A stretch of DNA of 64,000 bases, from NCBI GenBank assembly GCA_035463475.1, contig DATHTE010000110.1, positions 32,899-96,898 of the forward strand. Direction: 5' to 3'. This DNA is from JACPDI01 sp035463475 (GTDB lineage: Bacteria > Acidobacteriota > Vicinamibacteria > Vicinamibacterales > 2-12-FULL-66-21). Below the pieces are notes generated by a model that worked only from the letters and a program-made list of their open reading frames with translations, searched no databases and was not told the DNA's origin. Position 1 is the first letter of the stretch, and every line of letters starts with the position of its first letter. The position numbers and the translations under genes are program-made. Below, in pieces: positions 52,707 through 60,719 of the stretch.

Positions 52707-54566
52707 TTACTGGCCGCCGCCCGGCGGCTCGAGCCGGACGGTCAGCACTCGCGAGCCGATGACTGCCTGGGTGCTCGGCAGCTCCCATTCGCCGAGCACG
52801 GCGTTGCGCAGCGGCACGAAGCTCCCGCCGTTGCGTTCCGCCTCGAGCACCGCCAGCACGCTCGGCGGCAGCGCGGGCAGCGTCTCGCCCTGCACGACGG
52901 CGCCCGGCTGATCCGCGACCAGGCGCACGTACAACCGGTTGTTCCGCCGCGTCGTGTTCAGCGCCCGGATCATCTGCCCGACGCTTTCGGGCTGGGTCGG
53001 GCGCTTCAGCTCGCGCTGTTCCCAGCGCGTCAGCGTGGAGCCATCCGAAACCAGCAGCGACACAGTCGATGGCGCGTTGGCCGGCAGATCGATCGGCACG
53101 GTGCGAATCTCTTCGTCGCCGCGGTAATTGCGCAGCAGTACCTTCAGCGGGACCGTGCGCCCGGCGCGCGGCCGCACCTCGTCCAGCCACACGCGCTCGA
53201 TCCGTGCGATTCGCGGTTCTTCATCAGAGCGCAGCGTAATTTCGATGTCGCGAAGCTCGACCTTCTCGAGGTCGTTGGTCAGCAGGTACGTGACTGGCCC
53301 AGCCACGGCCGCGGCGGCCCCTGCCACGGCATTGTCGCCGGCAAAAATGTCTTCAATCGCGATATCCGGCTGTCCCTTCACCCGGGCGCGTCCCTTGATG
53401 TCGTAGGTCGCCGCGCCAAGCTGCCGCTCGTAGGACCCGATCGTGTTGAACACGGAAACGTACGTCAGCAGCGGCGTGAACAGCTGATCGTTGACGATCC
53501 GGAACGTGAACGTCTTCCTGAGCCCACGGCCGGACTCGAGCGTGATGGTGACGGGCACGAGTTCGGGCCCTTCGCCGAGCCTGCCGGCGAGCGCCGTCGC
53601 CCGGTCCTGTTCGAATGTGCCGATGACGTCCCCCATCGTCGAGATCTTGAACGACGACATGAGGCTCGGAAGCAGCGTGTACACCCGCGCGCGGGTCATC
53701 GGGAACGAGGTCCGGCCGAGCGACAGGAACGGGTGCCCGAACGCGTACACATGGTCGCCATCGACGTAGCTCACGGTCCCGGTTGCGCCGAGCTCGAGGT
53801 CTCCGTTCATGAGGCTGACGCCCACGGCGTCCCCCGCCTGCAGGCGGCGCGGCTTCGGCGCGGGATCTTCCGCCGGCGCTGCGCCGCCGCCGAGCACGGG
53901 CGCAAAGCCCGCGTCCTGGAACGGGCCGGTCAGAAGCGACGCGGTGTCTGGCGTGAAGCCGCCCATGATCAGTGGCGTGGCTATCGGCCGGAGCATGGCG
54001 CCCAGGCGTCCGCCATCAGCGGGCGGCAGCCCGAACGCGCGCACGTCGCCCGGCGCGTCGGCAAATGGACGGACGCGATCGTACGCCGCGAGCAGCGCGG
54101 CGGCGACGTTCTCCCGCGTGAGCGGCCACGAGAGCGCGGCCTTCTGCACCGCGGGGCGACGGGGCGCCAGCGCCGCCGTCTCGGTCATCTCGGCAATGGG
54201 GGTAATTCCCGCGATGGGCTCCTTCGAGAACGCGCCGATCGAGTAGGACACCGCCCCGACCAGCTTCCCATCGATGTAAACCGGGCTCCCGCTCATTCCC
54301 TGGATGACACCGGTCTGTGTCAGGGGTCCGCCCTCGAGCCGCGCGAGCACGAGGCTCCGCTGCGGCCCGACGATGTTCCGCAGCACGCCCAGGATGTGGA
54401 CCTTGAATTCCTCCGGCTCCGTGCCGTCGAAAACGGTCCGTCCGACCCCGACCATGCCCGGCCGGATGTCGTCGAGGGCCATCATCGAAGAGGACGCGGG
54501 AAGCGTCGTCCAGCAGAGGGCGGCCACCGCCGCCGCGAGGAGAGTCGTCTTCAGGGGCGTATTCAT
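52707..54566 (-). CDS. SpoIVB peptidase S55-domain protein
   Basis: 619 residues from ATG 54566; the frame runs further upstream across the trp leader region and that part is rejected. Signal peptide (LKTTLLAAAVAALCWTTLPASS). The S55 fold shows DDIRPGMVGVGRTVFDGTEPEEFKVHILG, the catalytic-serine motif GVIQGMSGSPVYIDGKLVGAVSY and YVDGDHVYAFGHPFLSLG. SpoIVB is a sporulation signalling protease, but homologues occur in non-sporulating bacteria with a C-terminal beta-rich extension as here. Upstream partner of the propeller gene. Confidence 0.85.
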   Translation of the reverse strand: MNTPLKTTLLAAAVAALCWTTLPASSSMMALDDIRPGMVGVGRTVFDGTEPEEFKVHILGVLRNIVGPQRSLVLARLEGGPLTQTGVIQGMSGSPVYIDGKLVGAVSYSIGAFSKEPIAGITPIAEMTETAALAPRRPAVQKAALSWPLTRENVAAALLAAYDRVRPFADAPGDVRAFGLPPADGGRLGAMLRPIATPLIMGGFTPDTASLLTGPFQDAGFAPVLGGGAAPAEDPAPKPRRLQAGDAVGVSLMNGDLELGATGTVSYVDGDHVYAFGHPFLSLGRTSFPMTRARVYTLLPSLMSSFKISTMGDVIGTFEQDRATALAGRLGEGPELVPVTITLESGRGLRKTFTFRIVNDQLFTPLLTYVSVFNTIGSYERQLGAATYDIKGRARVKGQPDIAIEDIFAGDNAVAGAAAAVAGPVTYLLTNDLEKVELRDIEITLRSDEEPRIARIERVWLDEVRPRAGRTVPLKVLLRNYRGDEEIRTVPIDLPANAPSTVSLLVSDGSTLTRWEQRELKRPTQPESVGQMIRALNTTRRNNRLYVRLVADQPGAVVQGETLPALPPSVLAVLEAERNGGSFVPLRNAVLGEWELPSTQAVIGSRVLTVRLEPPGGGQ

Positions 54567-54578
54567 GGCGCAGTTCCC

Positions 54579-54584
54579 ATTATA
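54579..54584 (-). promoter_or_regulatory. perfect -10 (TATAAT) for the S55 gene
   Basis: On the - strand, TATAAT reads from 54584 to 54579. No clear -35 is seen at 16-18 bases. Start would be near 54572, giving a leader of about 6 bases before ATG 54566, i.e. an almost leaderless message. Confidence 0.5.
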
Positions 54585-54613
54585 AAGCCCTGAACTGCAA
54601 CGGCTAGTCAGGT

Positions 54614-54643
54614 TTGACACCGTTCGACCCGGTTTGCTATCGT
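54614..54643 (+). promoter_or_regulatory. promoter of the aroDE-trp operon
   Basis: TTGACA (54614-54619), an 18-base spacer and TATCGT (54638-54643; 4 of 6). Predicted start near 54650, about 7 bases before the leader-peptide ATG. Divergent from the S55 -10. No trp-repressor palindrome is recognised. Confidence 0.65.
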
Positions 54644-54656
54644 TCGTTCCGTCTTG

Positions 54657-54728
54657 ATGACCCGTTCTGGCCGCTCCACGCGCCCGTCCTATTGCTGGTG
54701 GGGGTATCGCTGCGGCTGGAGGGGATAG
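54657..54728 (+). CDS. trp operon leader peptide (attenuation control)
   Basis: A 23-codon ORF (ATG 54657, TAG 54726-54728) between the operon promoter and the U-tailed hairpin. It encodes SYCWWGYRCGW in its second half: tandem Trp codons at 54696-54701, a third at 54717-54719, plus two Tyr and two Cys codons. Three Trp in 23 residues is far above chance. No ribosome-binding site is visible, but the predicted transcript start is only about 7 bases upstream, so leaderless initiation is plausible. Ribosome stalling at the Trp pair would leave 54714-54724 free to form the antiterminator. Confidence 0.8.
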   Translation: MTRSGRSTRPSYCWWGYRCGWRG

Positions 54729-54774
54729 GCGCGGGCTCACACAGGCCAAAGACGATATCCAAGCCCCTTCAGCC
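54714..54774 (+). promoter_or_regulatory. predicted antiterminator pairing of the trp attenuator
   Basis: GGCTGGAGGGG (54714-54724) can pair over 11 consecutive bases (one G-U) with CCCCTTCAGCC (54764-54774), which is also the left arm of the terminator, so the two structures exclude each other. A weaker upstream segment CCGCTCCA (54671-54678) can pair with 54717-54724 (7 of 8), giving the classical 1:2, 2:3, 3:4 logic. Confidence 0.75.
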
Positions 54775-54795
54775 TTACGGCTGACGGGGCTTTTT
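54761..54795 (+). terminator. intrinsic terminator (attenuator) before aroDE-trp
   Basis: Stem 54761-54774 with 54779-54792 (13 pairs, one T-C mismatch), loop TTAC (54775-54778), followed by T54791-54795. It ends 21 bases before the aroDE start, so read-through is required for operon expression. Confidence 0.88.
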
Positions 54796-54816
54796 CATTT
54801 AGGGTCCGTTCGTCTT

Positions 54817-56259
54817 ATGACGCGTTCTCTGGTGTGCGCGACCGTATCGGCGCCGACGCTCGACGCGCTCGTCGCGGAACGGCGGCGGGTCGAGCCTCTG
54901 GCCGACCTGGTGGAGCTGCGGCTCGACGGGCTGCGCACCATCGACGTGCGGGAGGCCATCGGCGGCTCCACCCGGCCCGTGGTCGTCACCTGCCGGCCGC
55001 GCTCGGAGGGAGGGCGTTTCGACGGGAGCGAGGAGGAGCGGCACCGGATCCTGTCCGACGCCGTCTCTTCGGAGGCGGACTACGTGGACATCGAATGGCG
55101 CGCCGGCTTCGAGGACCTCATCCTCGCACGGGGAGGGCGCGGGGTGATCGTCTCGATGCACCGGTTCGACACCATCCCGGTGGACCTGGAAGGCCGGGTG
55201 CGCGCGATGGCGACCACGGGCGCGGACGTCTTGAAGGTGGCCGTCCGCGTGAGCGACCTCGCCGGGACCCACAGGCTGTTGCAGCTGCACCACCAGTTTC
55301 CGGACCTCCAGCTCGTCGTCGTCGGGATGGGATCGAAAGGGATCGCGACGCGGATCCTGCCGTCGCGCTTCGGCAGCGCGTGGACATACGCCGGCTCGGA
55401 GCACGCCGCGGGACAACTCGCGCTGGAGGATCTGATCGACACCTACCGTTTCCGCCGCATCGGTGCGAGCACGGCGGTGTACGGCATCGCGGGGGAGCCG
55501 CTCGCTCACTCGCTGTCGCCGGCGATGCACAACGCCGGGTTCGAAGACGCGGAGATCGACGCCGTCTACCTGCCGTTTGAAACGAGTGACCCTGACCAGC
55601 TCCTGAGCCTGGCCGACGCGCTCGACGTGCGGGGCCTCAGCGTCACGGCCCCCCTGAAGATCGCGCTCTGCGAGCGAATCCGTCGTCAGGATGAATGGGT
55701 GGAGAGCGTGGGCTCGCTGAACACGCTGAAACGAGACGAGCACGGCTGGTGCGCGACCAACACGGATGTCCCGGGATTCCTCGAGCCGCTTCGCGACGAA
55801 GAACTGCGCGGTTCGCGCGCAACCATCATCGGCGCGGGCGGGGCCGCGCGCGCCGCGACGGCCGCGCTCAGGAGCCGCGGGGCGGAAGTCACGATCGCGG
55901 CGCGGCGCCGGCACGTGGCGGTGAAGCTGGCCGGCCCGGGAGGGTGCGTCAGCGCCTGCCCGCCCGAGCCCGGCAGCTGGGACCTGCTGGTGAACGCCAC
56001 GCCGGTGGGCACGTGGCCGTCGAACGACGCGTCGCCGGTGCCCGCGCCACTGCTGTCCGGGGGACGAATCGTGTACGACCTCGTCTACAACCCGCCGGTG
56101 ACACGCCTGCTCCGCGACGCGGCCGCCGCCGGCTGCCGCACGATCAGCGGCATCGAGATGCTCATCGCACAGGCGGAACGTCAGTTCGAGTGGTGGACCG
56201 GTCGCTCGCCCGCGTCCGGTCTTTTCAGGAATGTCGCCCATGCGTCGTACCTCCTTTGA
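54817..56259 (+). CDS. bifunctional 3-dehydroquinate dehydratase (type I) / shikimate dehydrogenase
   Basis: 480 residues; a fusion of AroD and AroE, catalysing dehydroquinate to dehydroshikimate to shikimate. Residues about 1-215 are the type I dehydratase barrel with active-site His in VIVSMHRFDTI, Schiff-base Lys in DVLKVAVRV, and LPSRFGSAWTYA. Residues about 220-480 are the dehydrogenase: GIAGEPLAHSLSPAMHNAGF, SVTAPLK (catalytic Lys), ATNTDVPGFL and the nucleotide loop IIGAGGAARAA, ending ISGIEMLIAQAERQFEWWTG. Same domain order as plant DHQ-SDH. First gene of the trp operon; its end overlaps trpE. Confidence 0.95.
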   Translation: MTRSLVCATVSAPTLDALVAERRRVEPLADLVELRLDGLRTIDVREAIGGSTRPVVVTCRPRSEGGRFDGSEEERHRILSDAVSSEADYVDIEWRAGFEDLILARGGRGVIVSMHRFDTIPVDLEGRVRAMATTGADVLKVAVRVSDLAGTHRLLQLHHQFPDLQLVVVGMGSKGIATRILPSRFGSAWTYAGSEHAAGQLALEDLIDTYRFRRIGASTAVYGIAGEPLAHSLSPAMHNAGFEDAEIDAVYLPFETSDPDQLLSLADALDVRGLSVTAPLKIALCERIRRQDEWVESVGSLNTLKRDEHGWCATNTDVPGFLEPLRDEELRGSRATIIGAGGAARAATAALRSRGAEVTIAARRRHVAVKLAGPGGCVSACPPEPGSWDLLVNATPVGTWPSNDASPVPAPLLSGGRIVYDLVYNPPVTRLLRDAAAAGCRTISGIEMLIAQAERQFEWWTGRSPASGLFRNVAHASYLL

Positions 56260-57718
56260 GGAGTTCGTCGAGCTCGCACGCCGCGGCACGTTCGTGCCGG
56301 TCTGGAAGGAGATGATGGCGGACCTGCTCACGCCGGTCTCAGCCTTCCTGAAGATCGCCGAGCACTCCGACTACGCGTTTCTGCTCGAGAGTGTGGAAGG
56401 CGGCGAGCGCGTGGCGCGCTATTCCTTCCTCGGCAAGGATCCGTTCCTGGTGGTCCGCGCGCGGGGCCCGCGAACGGCCGTGGAGCAATCCGGGACGACG
56501 ACGGAGTCCGACGAGCCGTTCATCGAGAAGGTGCGCGCGCTCATGGCGTCCTTCCAGGCGCCGTTCGTTCCGGAGCTGCCCCGGTTCACGGGGGGCGCGG
56601 TGGGATTCATCTCGTACGACGCGGCACCCTCGTTCGAGCCCGCGCTGCGGAAGGCGTGGGGGGCGGTCCCGCCCGGCACCGAGGACGATGGCGCGTTCAT
56701 GGTGTTTGACACCGTGCTGGCGTTCGATCACGTGCAGCATCGGATCCTGATCATCGCGAACGCCCGCATCACGCCGGAGGAGGACCTCGAGGCGCTGTAC
56801 CAGTTCGCGTGCGCCAAGATCGAGTTCCTCGAGCGCGAGCTGGATCGCGCGCTGTCGCAGGCGGAGTCCAGCGGGCGGCGCGCGCCGGAGGTCCGCGCCA
56901 ACGTCACGCGCGACAACTTCGAGACGTCCGTCAGGGCGCTCAAGGACCACATCGGCGCGGGGGACATCTACCAAGCGGTGCTCTCGCAGCGGTTCGAGAC
57001 CGAGGTCGAGGCGGAGCCGTTCACGATCTATCGCGCGCTCCGCCACGTCAATCCGTCCCCGTACATGTATTTCATCCGCATGGGACGGCTCGCGATCGTC
57101 GGGTCGTCTCCCGAAATGTTGGTGCGCGTCGAGGGTAGACGGGTCGAGACGCACCCGATCGCGGGCACGCGTCCGCGCGGCAGGACGGACGAGGAGGATC
57201 TCCGGCTGGCGGACGAGCTCAAACGGAACGAGAAGGAGCGCGCCGAGCACGTCATGCTCGTGGACCTCGGGCGCAACGATCTCGGGCGCGTGTGCGAGTA
57301 CGGATCCGTACGGGTGCCGGAGTTCATGGCGCTCGAGCGCTACTCGCACGTCATGCACCTGGTTTCCCGCGTGGAGGGGCGGCTCGCGGAGGACCGCGAC
57401 CGGCTCGATGCGCTGATGGCGACCTTCCCCGCGGGCACCGTCTCGGGCGCGCCGAAGATCCGCGCGATGGAACTGCTCGCGTCCATGGAACCGACACGCC
57501 GCGGCATCTACGCGGGCGCCATCGGCTACCTGGACTTCGCCGGCAACCTGGATTTCTGCATCGCGATCCGGACCATCACGATCCACGGCCGCACGGCGTA
57601 CGTGCAGGCGGGGGCGGGGATCGTCGCCGACTCGAACCCGGCGGCGGAGTACGAGGAGACGCGGGACAAGGCGAAGGCGCTGATGCGCGCGATCGAGCTG
57701 GCGCACGTGGAGCTGTGA
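56240..57718 (+). CDS. trpE: anthranilate synthase component I
   Basis: 492 residues from ATG 56240, which has AGGA (56227-56230) 9 bases upstream; ATG 56231 in frame has no room for a ribosome-binding site. Converts chorismate plus ammonia from TrpG to anthranilate. The feedback-inhibition motif LLES (residues 48-51, FLLESVEGGERVARYSFLG) is intact. Catalytic region: SPEMLVRVEGRRVETHPIAGTRPRG, LVDLGRNDLGRV and AGTVSGAPKIRAMELL. Overlaps aroDE by 20 bases and trpG by 1 base (TGATG). Confidence 0.96.
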   Translation: MRRTSFEEFVELARRGTFVPVWKEMMADLLTPVSAFLKIAEHSDYAFLLESVEGGERVARYSFLGKDPFLVVRARGPRTAVEQSGTTTESDEPFIEKVRALMASFQAPFVPELPRFTGGAVGFISYDAAPSFEPALRKAWGAVPPGTEDDGAFMVFDTVLAFDHVQHRILIIANARITPEEDLEALYQFACAKIEFLERELDRALSQAESSGRRAPEVRANVTRDNFETSVRALKDHIGAGDIYQAVLSQRFETEVEAEPFTIYRALRHVNPSPYMYFIRMGRLAIVGSSPEMLVRVEGRRVETHPIAGTRPRGRTDEEDLRLADELKRNEKERAEHVMLVDLGRNDLGRVCEYGSVRVPEFMALERYSHVMHLVSRVEGRLAEDRDRLDALMATFPAGTVSGAPKIRAMELLASMEPTRRGIYAGAIGYLDFAGNLDFCIAIRTITIHGRTAYVQAGAGIVADSNPAAEYEETRDKAKALMRAIELAHVEL

Positions 57719-58284
57719 TGCTCCTGCTGATTGACAACTACGACTCCTTCACGTGGAACCTGGCGCAGTATCTCGGAGAACTGGGCGCGGAGGTCCTCGT
57801 GCGGCGCAACGACGAGATCGGCCTCGACGACATCGATCGCCTCCGGCCGGAGCGCATCGTGATCTCCCCCGGACCGGGACGTCCGGAGGACGCCGGGGTG
57901 TCGGAACAGGTGGTGCGCGCCTTCGGCCCGAAGCTCCCCCTGCTGGGAGTCTGCCTGGGCCACCAGGCCATCGGGCACGTGTTCGGCGGGACGATCGTGC
58001 GCGCCCCGCACCTCGTGCACGGCAAGCCCTCCACGGTTGAACACGACGGGCGCGGTCTGTTCAAGGGACTCGGCAGCCCGATCCAGGCGGGGCGGTATCA
58101 CTCGCTCGTCGTGTCCGAAGAACACTGGCCGGCCGACCTCGAGGTCGCGGCCCGCGCCACGGACGACGGCGCCGTCATGGCCCTGCGCCACCGCTCGTAC
58201 CCGATCCACGGCGTTCAGTTTCACCCCGAGTCGGTGCTGACGTCGGAAGGGCGACGGCTGCTGCGCGCCTTCCTGGAGATCTGA
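57718..58284 (+). CDS. trpG: anthranilate synthase component II (glutamine amidotransferase)
   Basis: 188 residues, stand-alone amidotransferase. LLIDNYDSFTWNLAQYL at the N-terminus, nucleophile Cys in LLGVCLGHQAIGHVFGG, and the His-Glu pair in GVQFHPESVLT. Could also serve p-aminobenzoate synthesis, as many TrpG proteins do. Stop and start overlap with both neighbours by one base. Confidence 0.96.
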   Translation: MLLLIDNYDSFTWNLAQYLGELGAEVLVRRNDEIGLDDIDRLRPERIVISPGPGRPEDAGVSEQVVRAFGPKLPLLGVCLGHQAIGHVFGGTIVRAPHLVHGKPSTVEHDGRGLFKGLGSPIQAGRYHSLVVSEEHWPADLEVAARATDDGAVMALRHRSYPIHGVQFHPESVLTSEGRRLLRAFLEI

Positions 58285-59294
58285 TGTTCGCCCCGCTCCT
58301 CGAGAAGCTGCACCGGCGGCAGGACCTCACGGAAGAGGAGGCGTCCGCCGCGATGGCCGAGATCATGGACGGACACGCTCAGCCGGCGCAGATCGCGGCG
58401 CTGTTGATCGCGCTGTCGATGAAAGGAGAGCGCCCGGCGGAGATCGTGGGCTTCGCCCGCGCGATGCGGGAGCGGGCCGTGAAGGTGCGGGCGCCGGAAG
58501 GCATGGTGGTGGACACCTGCGGCACCGGCGGAGACGGCGCGCACACCTTCAACGTCTCGACGATTGCGGCGCTGGTGGCGGCGGCGTGCGGCCTCCGCGT
58601 CGCCAAGCACGGCAACCGCTCGGTCTCGAGCCGGTGCGGCAGCGCGGACGTGTTCGACCAGCTCGGCGTGAAGATCGACGCCGCGCCCGCGGCCGTCGAA
58701 CGGGCGCTCGAGCGCGCCGGCATCGCGTTCTTCTTCGCGCCGACGTTCCACCCGTCGATGAAGCATGCCGCGCCGACACGACGGGAGCTCGGCGTCCGCA
58801 CGGCGTTCAATCTCCTCGGACCGCTGACGAATCCCGTGGGCGCCTCCCGGCAGCTCGTGGGCGTGCCGCGGCCGGAGCTCACCGAGCTGGTTGCGCGCGC
58901 GCTGGCCAGGCTTGGATCGGAGCGCGCGTGGGTGGTACACGGCGCCGACGGGCTCGATGAGATTTCGACGACCGGATACACCAAGGTTTCGGAGGCGCGC
59001 GACGGCTCGGTGCGGACCTTCTACCTGCATCCGGCGGACGTCGGCCTGCCGAAGGCGGCCGCCGGCGCGCTGAAGGGAGGCGACCCGGCCCGGAACGCCG
59101 ACATCGCGCGTCGCGTGCTTGCCGGCGAGCACGGCCCGGCGCGGGACGTCGTCCTGTTCAATGCTGGCGCGATGCTGCTCGTCGCCGGGAGCGCCAGCGA
59201 TCTACGCGATGGGCTGCGCCTCGCGAGCGGCGCGATCGACAGCGGCAAGGCGGCATCCGTACTCGAACGGCTCGTCGAGGAGTCCAATGCCTAG
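58284..59294 (+). CDS. trpD: anthranilate phosphoribosyltransferase
   Basis: 336 residues. Joins anthranilate and PRPP. VVDTCGTGGDGAHTFNVST (PRPP-binding GTGGD), KHGNRSVSSRCGSADVFDQLG, FFFAPTFHPSMKHAAPTRRELG, RTAFNLLGPLTNP and HGADGLDEISTTGYT are the family motifs. The 3' end overlaps trpC by 8 bases. Confidence 0.96.
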   Translation: MFAPLLEKLHRRQDLTEEEASAAMAEIMDGHAQPAQIAALLIALSMKGERPAEIVGFARAMRERAVKVRAPEGMVVDTCGTGGDGAHTFNVSTIAALVAAACGLRVAKHGNRSVSSRCGSADVFDQLGVKIDAAPAAVERALERAGIAFFFAPTFHPSMKHAAPTRRELGVRTAFNLLGPLTNPVGASRQLVGVPRPELTELVARALARLGSERAWVVHGADGLDEISTTGYTKVSEARDGSVRTFYLHPADVGLPKAAAGALKGGDPARNADIARRVLAGEHGPARDVVLFNAGAMLLVAGSASDLRDGLRLASGAIDSGKAASVLERLVEESNA

Positions 59295-60084
59295 CGCAAC
59301 GGCTCCGGACGTGCTCGCCGCCATCCTCGGCGCGACCCGGCGCATCGTCGAGATCCGGAGGGCATCCGTCCCCGAAAGCGCCCTCGAGCGCGACGCCGTG
59401 GCCGCGCCGCGCGCCGCGTCGCGCTTCACGGACGCGCTGTCCGCGCCCGGTCGTTTGCGCGTCATCGCCGAGTGCAAGCGGCGTTCGCCCTCGCGCGGCG
59501 TGCTGCGGGCGAAGTACGACCCCGTCGCGATCGCGCGCGGCTACGAAGCCGCCGGCGCGTCGGCCGTGTCCGTGCTGACCGAACCCACGTTCTTCGACGG
59601 CGCTCCCGAGCACCTGCGCGCGGTGCGCGCCGCGGTGTCGCTGCCCATCCTGCGCAAGGACTTCATCGTGGATCGTTACCAGGTGCTCGAAGCGGTGGCG
59701 TGGGGAGCCGACGCGGTGCTGTTGATCGCCGCGGCCCTCGACGACCGCGAGCTGGAATCGCTCCTGCACGTCTGTCGTGAGCGCCGAGTCGACGCGCTCG
59801 TGGAAGTACACGACCGCGCGGAGCTGCAACGCGCGCTCGACGCCGGGGCCGCGATTGTCGGCGTGAACAACCGCAACCTGAGGACGCTCGGCATGGACGG
59901 GTCCACGGCCGAGGATCTCGTCAGCGCGATCCCGGATTGTGCGCTGGCGGTCGCGGAGAGCGGGCTGAGAACGGCGGGAGACCTGGAGCGACTCGCCGCG
60001 ATGGGGTATGACGCATTCCTGATCGGCGAGCGTCTCGTGTGCGCACCCGATCCAGGAGGAGCGCTCGCGGAGCTTCTCGCATGA
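59287..60084 (+). CDS. trpC: indole-3-glycerol-phosphate synthase
   Basis: 265 residues from ATG 59287. TIM-barrel enzyme of the fourth tryptophan-specific step. IAECKRRSPSRG (catalytic Lys), LTEPTFFDG, LPILRKDFIVDRYQV, VGVNNRNLRTLGMD and VAESGLRT are diagnostic. The frame is open upstream inside trpD but homology begins here. Overlaps trpF by 4 bases. Confidence 0.96.
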   Translation: MPSATAPDVLAAILGATRRIVEIRRASVPESALERDAVAAPRAASRFTDALSAPGRLRVIAECKRRSPSRGVLRAKYDPVAIARGYEAAGASAVSVLTEPTFFDGAPEHLRAVRAAVSLPILRKDFIVDRYQVLEAVAWGADAVLLIAAALDDRELESLLHVCRERRVDALVEVHDRAELQRALDAGAAIVGVNNRNLRTLGMDGSTAEDLVSAIPDCALAVAESGLRTAGDLERLAAMGYDAFLIGERLVCAPDPGGALAELLA

Positions 60085-60719
60085 CCACGCGGGTCAAGAT
60101 CTGCGGCATCACGCGACCGGACGACGCCCGTGCCGCCGTCGCCGCGGGCGCATCGGCGATCGGCATGGTGTTCTGGCCGCGAAGCCCGCGCTCGGTGACG
60201 ACGGAGCGCGCCGCCGAGATCGCCGCGGCCGCGGGTCCCGGCGTGACGAAAGTTGGCGTGTTCGTCGACCAGCCACCGGCGGTCGTGGCCGAGATCGTCG
60301 CACGCGTGGGGCTCGACGCCGTGCAGCTTCACGGCCACGAGCGCATCGCGGACTACCAGCTGGGGGTGCCGTTGCTGAAGGCGATCAGCGTCGGCGCCGC
60401 CTGGCACCTGGGCATGCTGGATCCGCTGCCCGCCTCCGTGCTGCCGCTCCTCGACGCCGGGGACGATCGGCGGAAGGGCGGTACGGGGCTGGCGATCGAC
60501 TGGGAGCTGGCGGCGGCCGCCGCCGCAAACAGACGAATCGTGCTCGCGGGCGGGCTCAAGGCCGAGAACGTCGCCACGGCGATCGCGATGGTTCGTCCCT
60601 ACGCCGTTGACGTGTCGTCCGGAGTGGAGTCAGCTCCGGGCATCAAGGACGAGGCGCGGATCCGTGCGTTCGTGGACGCGGTCCTGACGACGGGCAGCGT
60701 GCCCGGGAGACTGTTCTGA
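60081..60719 (+). CDS. trpF: phosphoribosylanthranilate isomerase
   Basis: 212 residues from ATG 60081 (ATGA overlap with trpC). VKICGITRPDDARAAVAAGASAIG (catalytic Cys), VFVDQPPAVV, VQLHGHE, DWELAAAAAANRRIVLAGGL and VDVSSGVESAPGIKD are diagnostic. Stand-alone rather than fused with trpC as in enterics. Confidence 0.95.
   Translation: MTTRVKICGITRPDDARAAVAAGASAIGMVFWPRSPRSVTTERAAEIAAAAGPGVTKVGVFVDQPPAVVAEIVARVGLDAVQLHGHERIADYQLGVPLLKAISVGAAWHLGMLDPLPASVLPLLDAGDDRRKGGTGLAIDWELAAAAAANRRIVLAGGLKAENVATAIAMVRPYAVDVSSGVESAPGIKDEARIRAFVDAVLTTGSVPGRLF

Noticed and set aside
54567..54749. N-terminal extension of the S55 protein through the trp leader
   Set aside because: Translation has no signal-peptide logic there; ATG 54566 gives a clean signal peptide and follows a TATAAT box.
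54640..54816. T-box or other metabolite riboswitch before aroDE
   Set aside because: No T-box sequence or specifier loop is seen; the ORF with tandem Trp codons plus mutually exclusive stems explains the region better.
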